A stretch of DNA of 64,000 bases from Adineta steineri. Lineage: Eukaryota > Rotifera > Eurotatoria > Adinetida > Adinetidae. The first letter of the stretch is position 1. Each line of letters starts with the position of its first letter. The stretch spans positions 227,714-291,713 of the forward strand of contig CAJNOI010000044.1 in assembly GCA_905250115.1 (NCBI GenBank). The letters are read 5' to 3'. A program made the position numbers and the translations under genes. The notes beneath the pieces are model-generated. The model worked only from the letters and a program-made list of their open reading frames with translations. It had not been told where the DNA came from and searched no databases. Below, in pieces: positions 27,565 to 39,954 of the stretch.

Positions 27565-27740
27565 GTTCAATAATATTCACTATGAATAATATTGAAAATT
27601 GTTTATTTTATTTCTTCATTGAAATATCAAATAAACAAAACCCAATATTTTCTTCTCGTTCCTATTCATTATCAAAAATAAAAACAAAAAAAGAACAATA
27701 AGTTTATTGATAAAATTAATCAGATTTCTATCTATCTTTT

Positions 27741-27764
27741 CCCCCCTCTCTCTCTCTCTCTCTC
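27741..27764. repeat. (C)6(TC)n microsatellite
   Basis: A run of C followed by about nine TC dinucleotides lies upstream of the PLC-like coding start, between the putative leader exon and exon 1. Confidence 0.9.
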
Positions 27765-27833
27765 GCCGTATACATATAAAGAAATAGGAAAAAAAACGAA
27801 TGATTCTATTAATAATTATTAGATTTGACTTAC

Positions 27834-27882
27834 ATGCTGATAATTTTTTCCGTATTACTGCTTTTACTATCATCATACGTCA
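27834..27882 (-). other. Probable 5' exon of the PLC-like gene, possibly with a short upstream ORF
   Basis: On the minus strand an ATG at 27882 opens a short frame (MTYDDSKSS...). It reaches a consensus donor CAT|GTAAGT at 27833-27832. Joining it to either AG just upstream of the main ATG gives a stop within a few codons. A non-coding leader exon carrying a uORF is therefore more likely than an alternative N terminus. No transcript data support it directly. Confidence 0.35.
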
Positions 27883-30155
27883 TTTGATACATACCATAGA
27901 AATGAAGACGAAGAAATAGAAAAAAAAAAAAAGATCTATTTTTTTCTTTTTCTTGTTTAATCTAGACATGAAACAACGAAGAAAGTCTAATGAAATAGGC
28001 GGAAGTCGAACAAATAGAACCAACAACAGATTTTAGTAATAAGCCGATTATATATATATATATATACTCGACATACAAATTTGTTCTGTAATATAATGAA
28101 GCTTGTTTTCTTGACTATTACTACTACTACAATTACTATTAGTAGTCATATTTTATCGCTGAATACATTTATGTATGAGAATAGGATAATAGAAATGATG
28201 GAAAATTTAATTTTCTTCCTTTTATTCGTGTTAAAAAATGGTTTTGACAAGCAACATGTGCATGTATATTATCATACACATTGGTGTCAATGTTTTTTCT
28301 TCCTTTATTCTTTCAATTTTCTATTTAAGTATATAGTAAAAAAAAAGGAAACCAACCGAACAGGTAAAAGAATTCTCTAATTTTCATGATAAACGATGAC
28401 AAGCAATAATAATAATCACTGTACTTATTATAATGAATATTCTGCATAGGTTTTTTTTTGCTTTCAAACAAGAAAAGATATAAAATTAAAAAAACATCTG
28501 GAAGACGATCTTTACTTGTATACAATAATATCCTAAATACAATGACTGGTTGGTATGTTTTGTTTAACTATAATACGAATGTATATTGTTATTAATAGTA
28601 GTGTCAGTTAGGTGAAGTCTAATGAAATCATGGTTTTCTTAGTTATCGGATAGATATTATGATAACAAAAAAAAAAAACATCGACATCTGCTTTACATCC
28701 TTACCGAATATAAAAAAAAAAAAGAACAGTTACGAAAAGCATTAGAAGAGATATGTAGGAAGACAAATATATACATATAGACAACCGTTGCCTTTTCATT
28801 CTGACTATTTGGTTGATTTTTTATTCGTTTCACTCGCTGCAATGATCGTCATTGTTAATGGTGATAGACGAATGAGATACTCGTTTTTATTGTTACTATT
28901 ACTAGCCCATATGCCCCTAACAAGTATAGAATATGACATACTATATTTCAAAAAATCGATTAAATGATCACGGTATATAGATACTATAATCGTAAAATAA
29001 TCGAATGATTTCTATTATTATCGTGTTATACAATACTCTAGTAGTGTCTATTAAAAAATTTCTAAATATAGAAATATATTTATATTTATATATATATATA
29101 CTAAGTTAAATGTTTATTGAACTGTATCTATCAAGGAAATATACCATGCAAAATCACAAACGCATACATACGTAAACACTGATCTCATTACGCCTTCAGA
29201 ACACTCTGGCACGCATGGTTGCTATATCACTCTCTTTATCATTTTTTTTGTTTTTTTTAAGGGACATAGGGAGTCAGCTGCATGTATTCGCTCGACGGAA
29301 ACTATCAGTAAAACCAGAAGAGAAAAGGACGCTGTTGTATTAGAACCTAAGGCTAATACTTACGAGTCTAGCACAAATCATTTTCTCTTAATAACGATTG
29401 CATTTAACTGAAAAAAGACAAAATGTCAAGATCAAAAATATACTCTATACAAACAGTCAGTAATAGAAAGAGAGAAGAAAAAAGTACATTACATGAACTA
29501 ACATTTTTGTTTTCTATCAATACTTTTGTTATTTTCTAAAGACTTGTTTGTTACTAATTAACTTAATCAAGAAACATTATATTTATTTATTCTTCTGTAG
29601 AACTATTTTTTTCTTTTTATAATATAAATATATCATTATAATTAGTAAATAGCTAATAATTTACGTCTTTATATTAGCTTTCTTCGTAGATAAAAAATGA
29701 ATGTTTTTCTAATAATTATAAAATAAAGTACAGTTTTTTTGTTGTACAAGTACTATAAACATTATACAAAAAATCTAGTGTACATAACTAATATAGAAGA
29801 AAGAAATTTTCTCACTTCAATAGACTGATGTCATTCATGCATGTGAATAGATCGAACAATTAACTTCAAGTACTATCTTATATGTTTTATAGATTACAAC
29901 GACTTTATACTGTCATTTTCTGAGTAAATAATTAATTAATCGAAATTGAATTTTGATAGATTTGAAAAAAAAAGTTACACATTTTTAGAATAAATTGAAA
30001 TATTTTGTTTTATCTCATTAGAAAATTATTATATATATTTTAAAATAGTAGATAAGGAAAAAGTATGGAGTTTTTATTTAGAAATATTTCTATATACATT
30101 TAAAAAAAGAAAAAGTTGAAGACTAGAATAAAAGACAGATAAATAAATGTTATCT
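27883..30155. other. Intergenic, no gene found
   Basis: About 2.3 kb of AT-rich sequence between the PLC-like 5' end and the DRAM-like stop. Short open frames are low-complexity and unrelated to known proteins. It contains an (AT)n tract near 28050-28067 and several poly-A runs. No tRNA, rRNA or transposon signature was seen. Confidence 0.5.
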
Positions 30156-32864
30156 TTATATCGATAATGATAATATATTATTCATTTGATCATCAATAAT
30201 ATCATCGGTTAGAAATATTTTCGGTGAGATTATTTTAATACGACGAAAATCAATTATTATAGTTAAAATATAAATAAGTAGAGATGTTGTTAAAATCCAA
30301 GTAGATAAAATCGTACTTAAATAATATTTCCAACCCTAGACGAACAAAAAAAAATGAATTAATTCTTTTATAAATTAGTTCAAAAGAACATACCGGACTT
30401 GATGGTATCCAAATTTTGTTCTCATTATTATATTTAATAATAACAATTGTTTGAAAGATCATAACTAAATAGTTTGAAATATTTATAATCATCTTTTTTT
30501 CAGAGATTCAATATGGAATGCATAGAAGAATTTAATTCATCATATTTTCAATCATCTATTTTTAAGATTTCACATAATGAAAATACGAAATATTTCTAAA
30601 ATCTACTAATTGATCAGAGTTAATACACAAAGGTTTGGAAGAGAGAAAAAGTAGCACATTATTATTCTTAAAGATCAAATTCATTAGAAAAATGACATAT
30701 GCAATTTTAACTTGATCTGAATCGAATTAATTATTATAACTATTCTATCATTTATTTGATAAATCGAATTAGTGATACATTTCGAAGTAGATTATTTATA
30801 ACTTGTTGAAAATATATATAGTAGGAGCTAGAGCTTCAAACAAAGATTTATAAAGCTACAGCAGAAACGTTTGATTAGTAACAAATTGCTAAACGTATCT
30901 TATCTTTTACGATGTTCTATAGACTAAAAAGAGATTCGAACTATCTCCTTGACTTCGAACTCATATTTTACTCACAAATAGACATCAAATGTCATTAGTC
31001 AAAACGGATGTTTTAACCTTAAGATATTGGATGCCTAGAAAAACGATCATCTATTGCAGATAATTGACAAAATTTAATATCTCAAGGATAAAGTATCCAT
31101 TTCGACTGGAATTTTTAAGACATTCTAATGACCATAATATCTCTTTGTAGGGTAAAATACCAACTTTGAGATAAAAAATTTAGTGAAATAGTCACGGTTT
31201 TGATTAATTGTATTAAATTCTACTTGTGAGCAAAATATGAGGTCATTATCCTCTTTCCCGTACAGAAGAGTCCAGTAAATATATAAATTGTTTGTTTGCT
31301 TGCTAGTGTGTTCGCAAGGTCAAAAAAACATCGAAGACCAATTTTTCAGAAAACACATTTCTAGAGGTATTTCGACGCAGGGACTTCGAATCTGATATTA
31401 GTTTTTTAAAATTCTTTAAAGAAATTTTTTTTTGTATAAAATTTGAAGAAATGGTTTTTAAGGTCGGGAACACGAATCTGATGTTAGTTTTTGCAAGCTA
31501 TATAAGCAAAAGGTCCCGTAGCATTGTAGAACATCATTCCTACGAGAAAGAGCTAAGCGAGTCCTTAGACGAGCATTGCTTATTATAGAGATGAAAAGAA
31601 GTCTACTGATTCAGACAACTAGAATTATCAAAATTAAAAATATTGCCTTTCTATAAAAGTTAGCTTGTGCATTTAATTACTTACATATAACCAGTGCTAT
31701 AGTACAAATAATTGTAATTATCGTTCGAATCATCGGTAATAGACGACTTGAATATAACAATGGTCGAATCCAAAATGATAAAAGCATTTCACAATGAAGT
31801 GCTGCAACACTTGCAATAAATGTTATATACGTTGCAAATATACGAATAAAATATACATTAATATGCTTATAATAAAAAAACAAAAAAAGATTACAATAAA
31901 TTTACACGAAAATATTTACTGGAAAATTCGAAATAACGCTCATACTAAATGCAGCAATATTTCCACATATAAGAAACATTAGATTTAATTGAGCATATTT
32001 TTTTCCACATGTTGGATTATTACGAATTAATTCTGCTCTATAAGTACATAGAATATTTTTATATCAAGATAATAATTAATAATCACTTACATATGACGAT
32101 AACGAATATAAATAGTCAGTATAACTAGAAAAATAAAGTTATTTAAAAAAATTGTTCTTTGAATATAATAGACTTACGAAGAAATGAAGCAAAATTAATA
32201 ATTTGTGAATAAATACATGATTCAGGTGATTTTGTTGGTGATTGACTAAATAAACAATTGATTCAATATTCTCCGTAGTAAAAAAGAAAATATTTAAAAC
32301 TCAATCATAAATTAAATATAAATTAATTTAAATAATTGCTTATTGAAATAAAACATTTTCTTAATTTTTCGAAAATGTTTTTACTTTATTTAATTAAATA
32401 TTTTTTTTTTCTATTATTATCATCATCTAAGCAATTCATGATAATTTATTTTCAGTCGATATCATATGATAGAAATAAACATGATTTCTAATTCATTTAC
32501 GCATCTGTCATACGTATTCTTTCTGATTAACAATTAACAGTGACGTAAATCAGTGCAACTAAAGGTTATATCGTGACAGTATAGCACATGTAAATTTAAG
32601 CGTTAATTCCATGCAATGTATGAATATCATTAATATTAGAAACTAAAAGTATCTATTCTCTTAGTGTATAGTTAAAATTACCTGAGCAATGACAATTCAT
32701 ATGTTGAATGACCAAGATATACAGCAATAATAGAACTGAAATTAATAAAATAATTAAGAATAAGAAATAGAAACAAAAAATAAGAATACGTACGAAATAA
32801 AATATGCTAATGGTATAAGTATACACACAGATAATGGAAAAAAATAAAGATATCCTTCAATCAT
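30156..32864 (-). CDS. DRAM: DRAM-like (Frag1/DRAM/Sfk1 family) six-pass membrane protein
   Basis: Predicted 258 aa; vertebrate DRAM1/2 are about 240-270. Exons (-): 32794-32864, 32682-32735, 32178-32245, 32091-32124, 31920-32037, 31685-31865, 30394-30464, 30156-30335. Several hydrophobic segments are spaced as in DRAM. Order: N-terminal membrane segment; luminal loop with S-P-x2-K-S-P-E-S-C (cf. TPPES); TIYIRYRH at the end of a helix; ICGNIAAFSMSVISNFP (cf. the LSIVANFQ segment); a helix pair around HCEMLLSFWIRPLLYSS; and the final PGWKYYLSTILSTWI...DFRRIKI segment, like the last DRAM helix and RDFQ end. DRAM proteins sit in lysosomal membranes and modulate autophagy. Start: ATG in the first exon gives the expected length. 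A 1.2-kb intron (30465-31684) lies before the last two exons. Confidence 0.83.
30465..31684 (-). other. Long intron of the DRAM-like gene with a short internal sequence echo
   Basis: This 1,220-nt intron has no coding exon I can support. Two short similar stretches, CGAATCTGAT(A/G)TTAGTTTTT, lie near 31388 and 31472. They may be remnants of a duplicated or repetitive element. Confidence 0.4.
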
Positions 32865-34397
32865 TAGTTCAATAATCTACATAAGGAAAAAGTGCATTTG
32901 ACAAATATATTATAGAAATTTTTTATCTTTTTCCGATGTAATACTGCCAATTGTATTTACAATATTTTTATTCATTATATTATAGGATTATTGATCGTTT
33001 TATTTTGTTTCTCAACAAAGTAATTGATATATAGTAACGATGATATTTACATGTAAACTAACACAGGAATTTCTTTTAATAATTTCCGTTTTCTTAATAG
33101 AATGAAAGAATTACTAAGTGTCATTTATACGAATTAATATTCAATATGTCTAGTATTTAGTTGAATATTAAACAAACAAAATATGATGATAGAGTCTTGT
33201 TCAAAGTATACATGACATAGAGGTCATAGAATTCAACAATTTAATTAGATTTTGTATTGTAGAACGGCAATCATTGATTTCTTATTGTTCTACTTCTAGC
33301 GTTTTCGTTAATAATAAACAGTATGATTGTCAGTATATATATATATTGTATTTTAGTTCTTTATACAATCATTTCTACTTCATCGGCAAGTTAAGAGACG
33401 GAAATATCAAAAGAAACTTGTTGAAATCAAGTTTTACTCAATATGCTTCAATGAGTTATATATTGATTAATTTTTTCCATTAAGTTTCCGTCGTGTACGA
33501 TACAATGACGTTTTTTTTATATTTTCTAGTGTCATTTACACTCATATAAGTCATATTAATTCGGTTGTGACGGCACCTACCGATTATTTATTCATGATAG
33601 ATTATGTTAATAAATAAATAGAATTCATACTCTACGATCGTGTATAGTATCTAATTTGTGTTTTAATACGAACGAAATAAAATTATAAAAACCGAAGATA
33701 AACATTATTTGATATACTATACATATCGATAGTCTATAATAAATAAAAACTTGATTTAATGTCAACTGCTTATCTCATTAAATTCATTTAGTAAAGAAAT
33801 ATATCATATACTAAACTACAATCTGAAAGGTTAATTATTTCCTTTTTTATGACTTGTTCGTTATTATAATCTATTTATTAATTATATACTTAATCGAATG
33901 TAGTTACAAGTAACAGCGTCAATCGATAGTTTCATCGGGCATATCAATTCTATACAGAAGAGTACGAGATCGAACGTTAATATTGCAACACTTACTAAAC
34001 ACTCATCTTTTTCTTAGCTAAAAATATACTATTCTATACTATTTATTACTTTACTCATGAAAATCTATCTGATAAAGTTTGATAGTACATTTCAAATTAT
34101 ATCATCTGGTAGATATAGATCTCAAGCTGTTTGAATATCATTATATGTTAAAGTGAACAACAAAACGTTGTTACTGAGATATATATATATACTACATATA
34201 TATATATCTGAAACATAAAACATCAAATAGCGATACATATGCATCTAAGCCAAGCAAGCAAAAGAAAAATAAAAACGAAGAAAACCAATGACATTGGACG
34301 GGTTATTTATAAATAAAAAGTTCATCAATCTTAATATCGTTTATGTTCAGACAAATGTCAAAATAGAAACCAATCTGACGATAACAATTTTTTAATT
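32865..34397. other. Intergenic, no gene found
   Basis: About 1.5 kb between the DRAM-like start and the syntaxin-like stop. It is AT-rich, with an AT-rich palindromic tract near 34172-34212. It should include the DRAM-like promoter, but no specific element can be supported. Confidence 0.5.
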
Positions 34398-35705
34398 TTA
34401 ACCATTAGATGTTTTACTCATTGCTAGAAGAACAACAATTGTAAAGCCAACAATAAGTAATATTGATAATGCAATCGATAATATACAAACAAATTTTCGT
34501 CGATGACATCGTCGATGACATCTTAAAACCTATAGAAGAAAGAAGAAAAAAAACAGCAAAAATTTTTTTCTTATTACAAATTAACATATAAACAACATAC
34601 ACAAAGCATGACAAACACAACACATACAACAATAATTAAATTAATTTTCACATACTGCTAATGAAGTTTCATCACTAAAATAATGACGAAAATTGTTGGA
34701 ATGATTTCTATTAAGATTTCTTTCTGTTATTAGATCTGTTGTATATTTATGCATATTTTCCACTAAAGAAAAAAAAAATGATTTTATAATTAGACTTTTT
34801 TTGTTTCAAAAATATAAACCAAATTCTTTTGAATAAGATGTTGCATGATGTCGTAATTGATAAATATCAATATGTTCGATATCATCACGAAGTGCTTGTA
34901 TACTTTGAATTTGACTAAAGAATTGAATTTATTTATTTTCATTGAAATAAAAATATTTGATAATTACTTCAATAATTCAATATAACGATTGGTTTCATTC
35001 TCTTCCATTTCATGATTTTCATATGAAACTTCATCTGCAGTTATTGTTGAATCTTCAAAACCCAAATTAACAACATTTTCTCTATCTAAATATTTTAATT
35101 ATTTTAGATTGAAATCGAAAAAGAATTTTTTCTTTGATTACCTCCGGTAGCTACTGGAAAATAGACGAGTAAAATAGAAAACTTATGAAGTAAATCTTCA
35201 TAATAACTGAGCGAAGCTAATGTAAAACATAAAAATTTTTCAAATCGACGTACGGCTAATTCACTTTTGACACTAAAATTTTAAATCAAATGATATATTT
35301 ATTAAATAATTCAACTTACGATCCTGTTGCTGATACTCCATGTCCTAAAACTTCACGTTGATGGACAAATCCACAATTAATACGTTCTTTTAATTTTTGA
35401 ACTTTATTTCGTAGTTTTGTTGTATCACAAGATGTGCCAAGATAATAGATATATTGTCGAAATTTTGCTACATCTTTCATACAATCATGTAATACCTAAA
35501 ATGAATAAGTTTAATACATACGTATATATAATAAATATATTTTATTGATTTAGAAATAAGTGTATACTTTAAAAATCTCACGATCATCTGGTAGATTTGT
35601 ACTAGTTGTCGTATTTCCTGTTGGAGGTTGTCTAGTTGTCTGAATAATATTAACTGGTCCCATCGACATAACACTTGATTCTCGAATAGCGCCCGTCGTG
35701 GGCAT
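34398..35705 (-). CDS. Tail-anchored syntaxin-like protein (divergent Qa-SNARE)
   Basis: Predicted 298 aa. Exons (-): 35568-35705, 35320-35495, 35142-35272, 34968-35085, 34820-34914, 34656-34762, 34398-34529. The N-terminal third (about 40-105) has the pattern of the Habc region of syntaxin 7/12-type proteins, including LGTSCDTTKLRNKVQKLKER (cf. LGT-x-D-x2-LR). The protein ends with a basic patch (CHRRCHRRK), a single ~22-residue hydrophobic helix and a short tail, the normal tail-anchor topology for a SNARE. The residue 180-255 segment is helical in composition but does not show a clean SNARE heptad with a central Gln. It may therefore be divergent or degenerate. Expected role, if the family call is right: endosomal/lysosomal membrane fusion. 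Start: first ATG of an open exon with no upstream in-frame extension needed. Confidence 0.5.
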
Positions 35706-37481
35706 GCTTTTCTCGAAATGTCAAAACCCTTGATAATTCTTATCTAATAAAACCAACGATAATGAACGGATAAACATCCATTGTAGTTATATTCTATATC
35801 AATATTCAAAATGACTGTAGCGCTAAAATATAAAAAATGCTTTTAAATATATTTTAATCGAAATAAATATTATTTTCAACAAAAATTCTCAAATCAATCT
35901 ATAAAAACAATTTCATTTCTCATTTCAGTTTTCTCTGTAGAGGACGCACAAAGTCGATATTTTTAATGAGTTCTACGCAATTCTGACACATATAAAGCAG
36001 AAATTCTTTATATATAATCAAACAAATGTTTAAAATTGATGTAATCTATCAATATTAAATATATTTTACATGTTTATATCACTACCTGTTTCTTAAAGAA
36101 ATAAATTTTCTAACATTTAGCTGAAAAAAAAATTTATTCATTCAAGCACTATTGAGTCTTCTATGATTTCCTGTATGTTTGACCTAATTGCATACTATAA
36201 TGTTTCTCTAATTTATTATAAATGAAGATATTTCATAACAGAAAAAAAAGACGGAAACAAAAGTACTGATTGTAGAATAAATAAAAAAAATATTCTCTTT
36301 CTATGATTAATATTTAAATAGTAAAGATTACAAACATATATTTTTTTTCAATCTTATGATATATTTTAAAAAATCTAAAATACATCATTCAATAAACTTG
36401 ATATAATTGATGAAAAAATATTCTAACTGCTATATGATATAAGATAAGAATATCTAATTTTCTAATATTCAAAAAGCTACACAAAAAAATGATCTAAATT
36501 TTCAACAATAATGTGTTTTTTTATTCTCCGACAAATGACGAATAATAATTATCAAACTGATGAGCATTTATTAGATTAAACCAAGAGCAAATGTATGTAG
36601 TTGAACGATAGTAAGTGCTACATCATATCTCACCCTATAATATAGTATTAAAAAAAGAAATAATGTACTTAATGACATCATAACTTAAGATGTTCTTCCT
36701 GTAAATATGAAAGTGCTCAGTGGCAGTTCAAAGTATAGAGTCGATATAAATATAATGGCATATACTATATAAGTACGGAAGTACGAACTACGCTGTTTCT
36801 TAATTAATAGTTGTGCGAATAATATAAAACATTTAGAATAATTATAAAAGAAATAAAAACTATTTCAAAAAAAAAAACTAATAAATTATTTATATTTATC
36901 CCGTGTTTTTACACTTGTCTGAGAAATCATGAGACATAATATTATTACGCATGAGTTTTTATCAATTCATTGTTTATTTATTTAGTAAAAGCAGAGTATT
37001 AATAAATTTTACAGATTATTATATATATATTAGTCTACATAACTATAAAAAAATTAAATTTTATTGTATTTAGTATGAATTGTTTCTATTGAACACGTGA
37101 CAGAACAGAAAATTTTCTTTGAATTATCAAAAAGAGAAATATATGAAGTTCAAGTTTGTTCCATTCTAATTTTTTTATTAGTGGCGAATATGTTAAATTT
37201 ATTTATACTTTTCTAACAGAATAAAATAGCAAGATTTATGAAATATATCATTTTTCATAATAAATTATAACATAAAGAATCAAAGAATGGAATAAATTTA
37301 GTATTTTTTATGTTTATGAATAATTGGGGAGGGAAGGAGGTAATCATATCGAGTAGATAAATAATCAAATATAAAAAAATTATATTTTTAGACTTCAAGA
37401 ACTGCGTTAGTTTTCTAGTATGTTAATCAACATGACGCAGATATATATATAATATTAATAGTCATACGATTACTTCTCATC

Positions 37482-37567
37482 TTAAGTGTACGTGGGTGGG
37501 TGTAAGTGTGAGAATCAATTAAAGATCAATGTCTACGCTCTATATCTACACCCACATGCTCACTTAA
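37482..37567. repeat. Inverted repeat with GTGGGTG-type arms
   Basis: The left arm at 37482-37504 (TTAAGTG...GTGGGTGGGTGTA) is matched by the reverse complement at 37547-37567 (TACACCCACATG...CACTTAA). About 42 nt lie between them. The G/T-rich arms contrast strongly with the AT-rich surroundings. It could be a foldback/MITE remnant or a transcribed hairpin. Confidence 0.6.
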
Positions 37568-38761
37568 ACAAGTCAAATGAATGAATAGAAGTTTTTGTTA
37601 CAATAAAAACTTGGTTGGAAGAGATATAGGTGTGATCGATATGTTCTAGAATACTCAAATCAATTTGAGTAGGACAGGAAATAAACTATATGGAGATTAA
37701 TTACTTCTTGAGGATGTTGATGATCAACTAGAGGAGCTAGATAATGATGAAGTTGAACAAATGATTGTAGTATTCGTTTTCGTTGTTATTATCTCTGCTG
37801 CAAATATAGATTTGGCAAGTTCTTTTACAAAGAATTAATCATCTACTCGTTTAGGTTGTTGATGTGATTGTTGCAATTGGTATTCAAATAAATAATTAGG
37901 AATCTACAAATAAAAAAAACACAAAATAATTGATGTCTTGTAAGCAATCGTATGATGATTGCAGAATACCATTAGATATGATCAAGAGGATCGTACCAGT
38001 TCTAATAGCACACTGTTAATGAAAATTATCCTTGACTATAGAAAGAAAAAGTTTCTGAGTAGCATTTAGATTACTTAGATTCTACGATAAAAGTTTGAAT
38101 ACGATAAGTATAATACCTTTGCAATTTGAACTTTCTAATTAGATTTGGATCTATTGATTCAATGGATTTCTCAGTTCTAGTTCGAGATTTTGTTCATTGA
38201 ATAAGAACAAACGTTGATCTGCCTGACTAGTTAGCAGCTAGAAAGGCATCTCTTGAAACTAATAATGAGTTCATATCCTATAACCATGAGAATCATAAAT
38301 CTTCGAATTTTTTTTAACTTTCTTCTCCAGTATCAAGGCGTTTTTTTCTCGTCTGGACATAATTAACAAAAGTCCTTATAGTGCTTCACTCATTCACACT
38401 AAATGCTGTACGATATTGACAGATGTTTTGAAACTTTCAAAGGAAATTAATTAATTATCTTTCCTGTTCTTGGTATGCACCGGTGGCTAAAATTTCTTTA
38501 ATAAGAAAAAACTTTGTTTTTTGTACTGAATTTTAGTTTGAATTTTGTCGAACTAACGGAAAATATATTCAAAACATGTGTTTTTCTATTTTACATTATT
38601 GCACTTGTGAAACGGTTCTTGCTTTAGGTCTTATCTAAAAATTTAATTGTCCTTCATATATTCTTTTGTACAATGCCACTAGGCTTCTGCTTTTCTGTTT
38701 ATAATGCAACTACCTCTTTTTAGTTTCACATGGATGCTGACGCAATGTCCTTTTATTCAAG

Positions 38762-38792
38762 GTGATCCCTCGGGACTCAAAAACCGGGGTCA
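38762..38792. other. GC-rich stem-loop
   Basis: The arms GTGATCCCTCGG and CCGGGGTCAC can pair (GTGA:TCAC, CCC:GGG, CGG:CCG) with two single-T bulges around a GACTCAAAAA loop. It is isolated in AT-rich intergenic DNA. The function is unknown. Confidence 0.5.
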
Positions 38793-39888
38793 CAACTGAT
38801 AATTGCTAATGCTCTAGTCAAATATAGGCTGAAGGATTAAAACAAAATAAAATTCTGCTAAATTTATCATCGAGCAACATAAATGAAAGATTCGATTTCT
38901 CTCCTCTTTATTTTTCATTTTCTTCGTATAGTATGATAATATTAAAAAAATGAGAGCTTAACAACTAATACGATTCACCTGTTGGTAATCACATAGTTCT
39001 CACTTCGTCGTTTTGTTTTTCTCTTTTGTATACTTCTGTTTTCTTTAGAAAGACTATCATCTACGATACACTTTTAAAATCAGGTATTTATCTAAACTTT
39101 TTTAAAGTTCGACATACTTGGAAAACATTTGGTATGAAACTGGTAAAGTTTTATAGAAAAGTCGATAGGTTTCGTATTAAGCAAGAATAATTTCGGATGA
39201 CAAAATGTGTCTCTGTGTATGACACGGGCTTTATTCAATTTGTGAATGAATATAAAACTACAAGTATAGATATGCATGTTTTTATTATTCTACATCCTCT
39301 ACACTACTCTGTAATGGTCAATCACTTGTAATTCTATACTCATTCGCAGGATTTTTGATTCTGAGAATCTTTTTTTTTGTTGTGGTATCTGCTGTTGATT
39401 AAACTAAAGATTCGTTCTAGAAAATGATATTTATAGACAGAGTGACATTTTGCACCTGACAAATACAGTTGTTGAAGTATAATATTGAGAATAATGTCAA
39501 ATATAGTTTTTTTTGAATGTGACTAATCTTTACTATTTTATTAGACTTGTTCTATGAGAGTATATATAGGGTGTAAGAAATGAAAACTTAATTTGAAAGT
39601 CGATGAAAATTAGATAACTGTGATGTGATTCTTTTAAGTCTTAGACACATATTTTTCATTGAATATAAAATAATGAAGTTATTTTGATGATCAAGAACTC
39701 AATAGACGAGTTCACCCGCGTTAATGTGAGAAAAGAAATTATTTTCTTATTTACTATTTAAAAAAATTGATCAGAATTATGATAACAAATACTCTTTATC
39801 CTTTTTTTGATTGTATTTTAATAGTAAAATAGTCTCTATGGAATATGCATACTTATCCTCACAACTTTTTACAAATTCTAAATATTCT

Positions 39889-39894
39889 TTTATT
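39889..39894 (-). terminator. Candidate polyadenylation signal for the mannanase gene
   Basis: AATAAA on the minus strand, about 60 nt beyond the stop codon of the GH5 gene. The motif is common by chance in AT-rich DNA, so position is the only support. Confidence 0.35.
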
Positions 39895-39954
39895 TTTTGT
39901 TATTTTATCATAAGAAATTACATGAAAATTGTGAGAATGAAAAAATGTAAGAGA

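Larger units (their letters stand above)
35706..39954. other. Gene-poor 4.2-kb intergenic region
   Basis: No gene is supported here. Short frames are biased and lack homology. Two structured spots stand out: an inverted repeat (37482-37567) and a GC-rich hairpin (38762-38792), both listed separately. A minus-strand AG-bounded open stretch around 37840-37910 resembles a terminal exon but has no partner exons. Confidence 0.5.

Noticed and set aside
27883..28380. Open frames on the plus strand around 28081-28380
   Set aside because: Composition is AT-driven (Phe/Ile/Leu/Thr runs), there is no start context or splice support, and no recognisable protein.
30925..30970. TTCGAA-containing stretch resembling a tRNA T-arm on the minus strand
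   Set aside because: Only the loop motif fits. No matching acceptor, D or anticodon stems could be formed around it.
37324..37341. G-rich run (GGGGAGGGAAGGAGG) as a possible G-quadruplex
   Set aside because: Only two tracts have three or more G, so it does not meet the usual four-tract pattern.
37840..37910. Minus-strand AG-bounded open stretch ending in a stop (…YLFEYQLQQSHQQPKRVDD), like a terminal exon
   Set aside because: No upstream exon or homologue could be found. It may be a decayed gene end, but the support is too thin to call a pseudogene.
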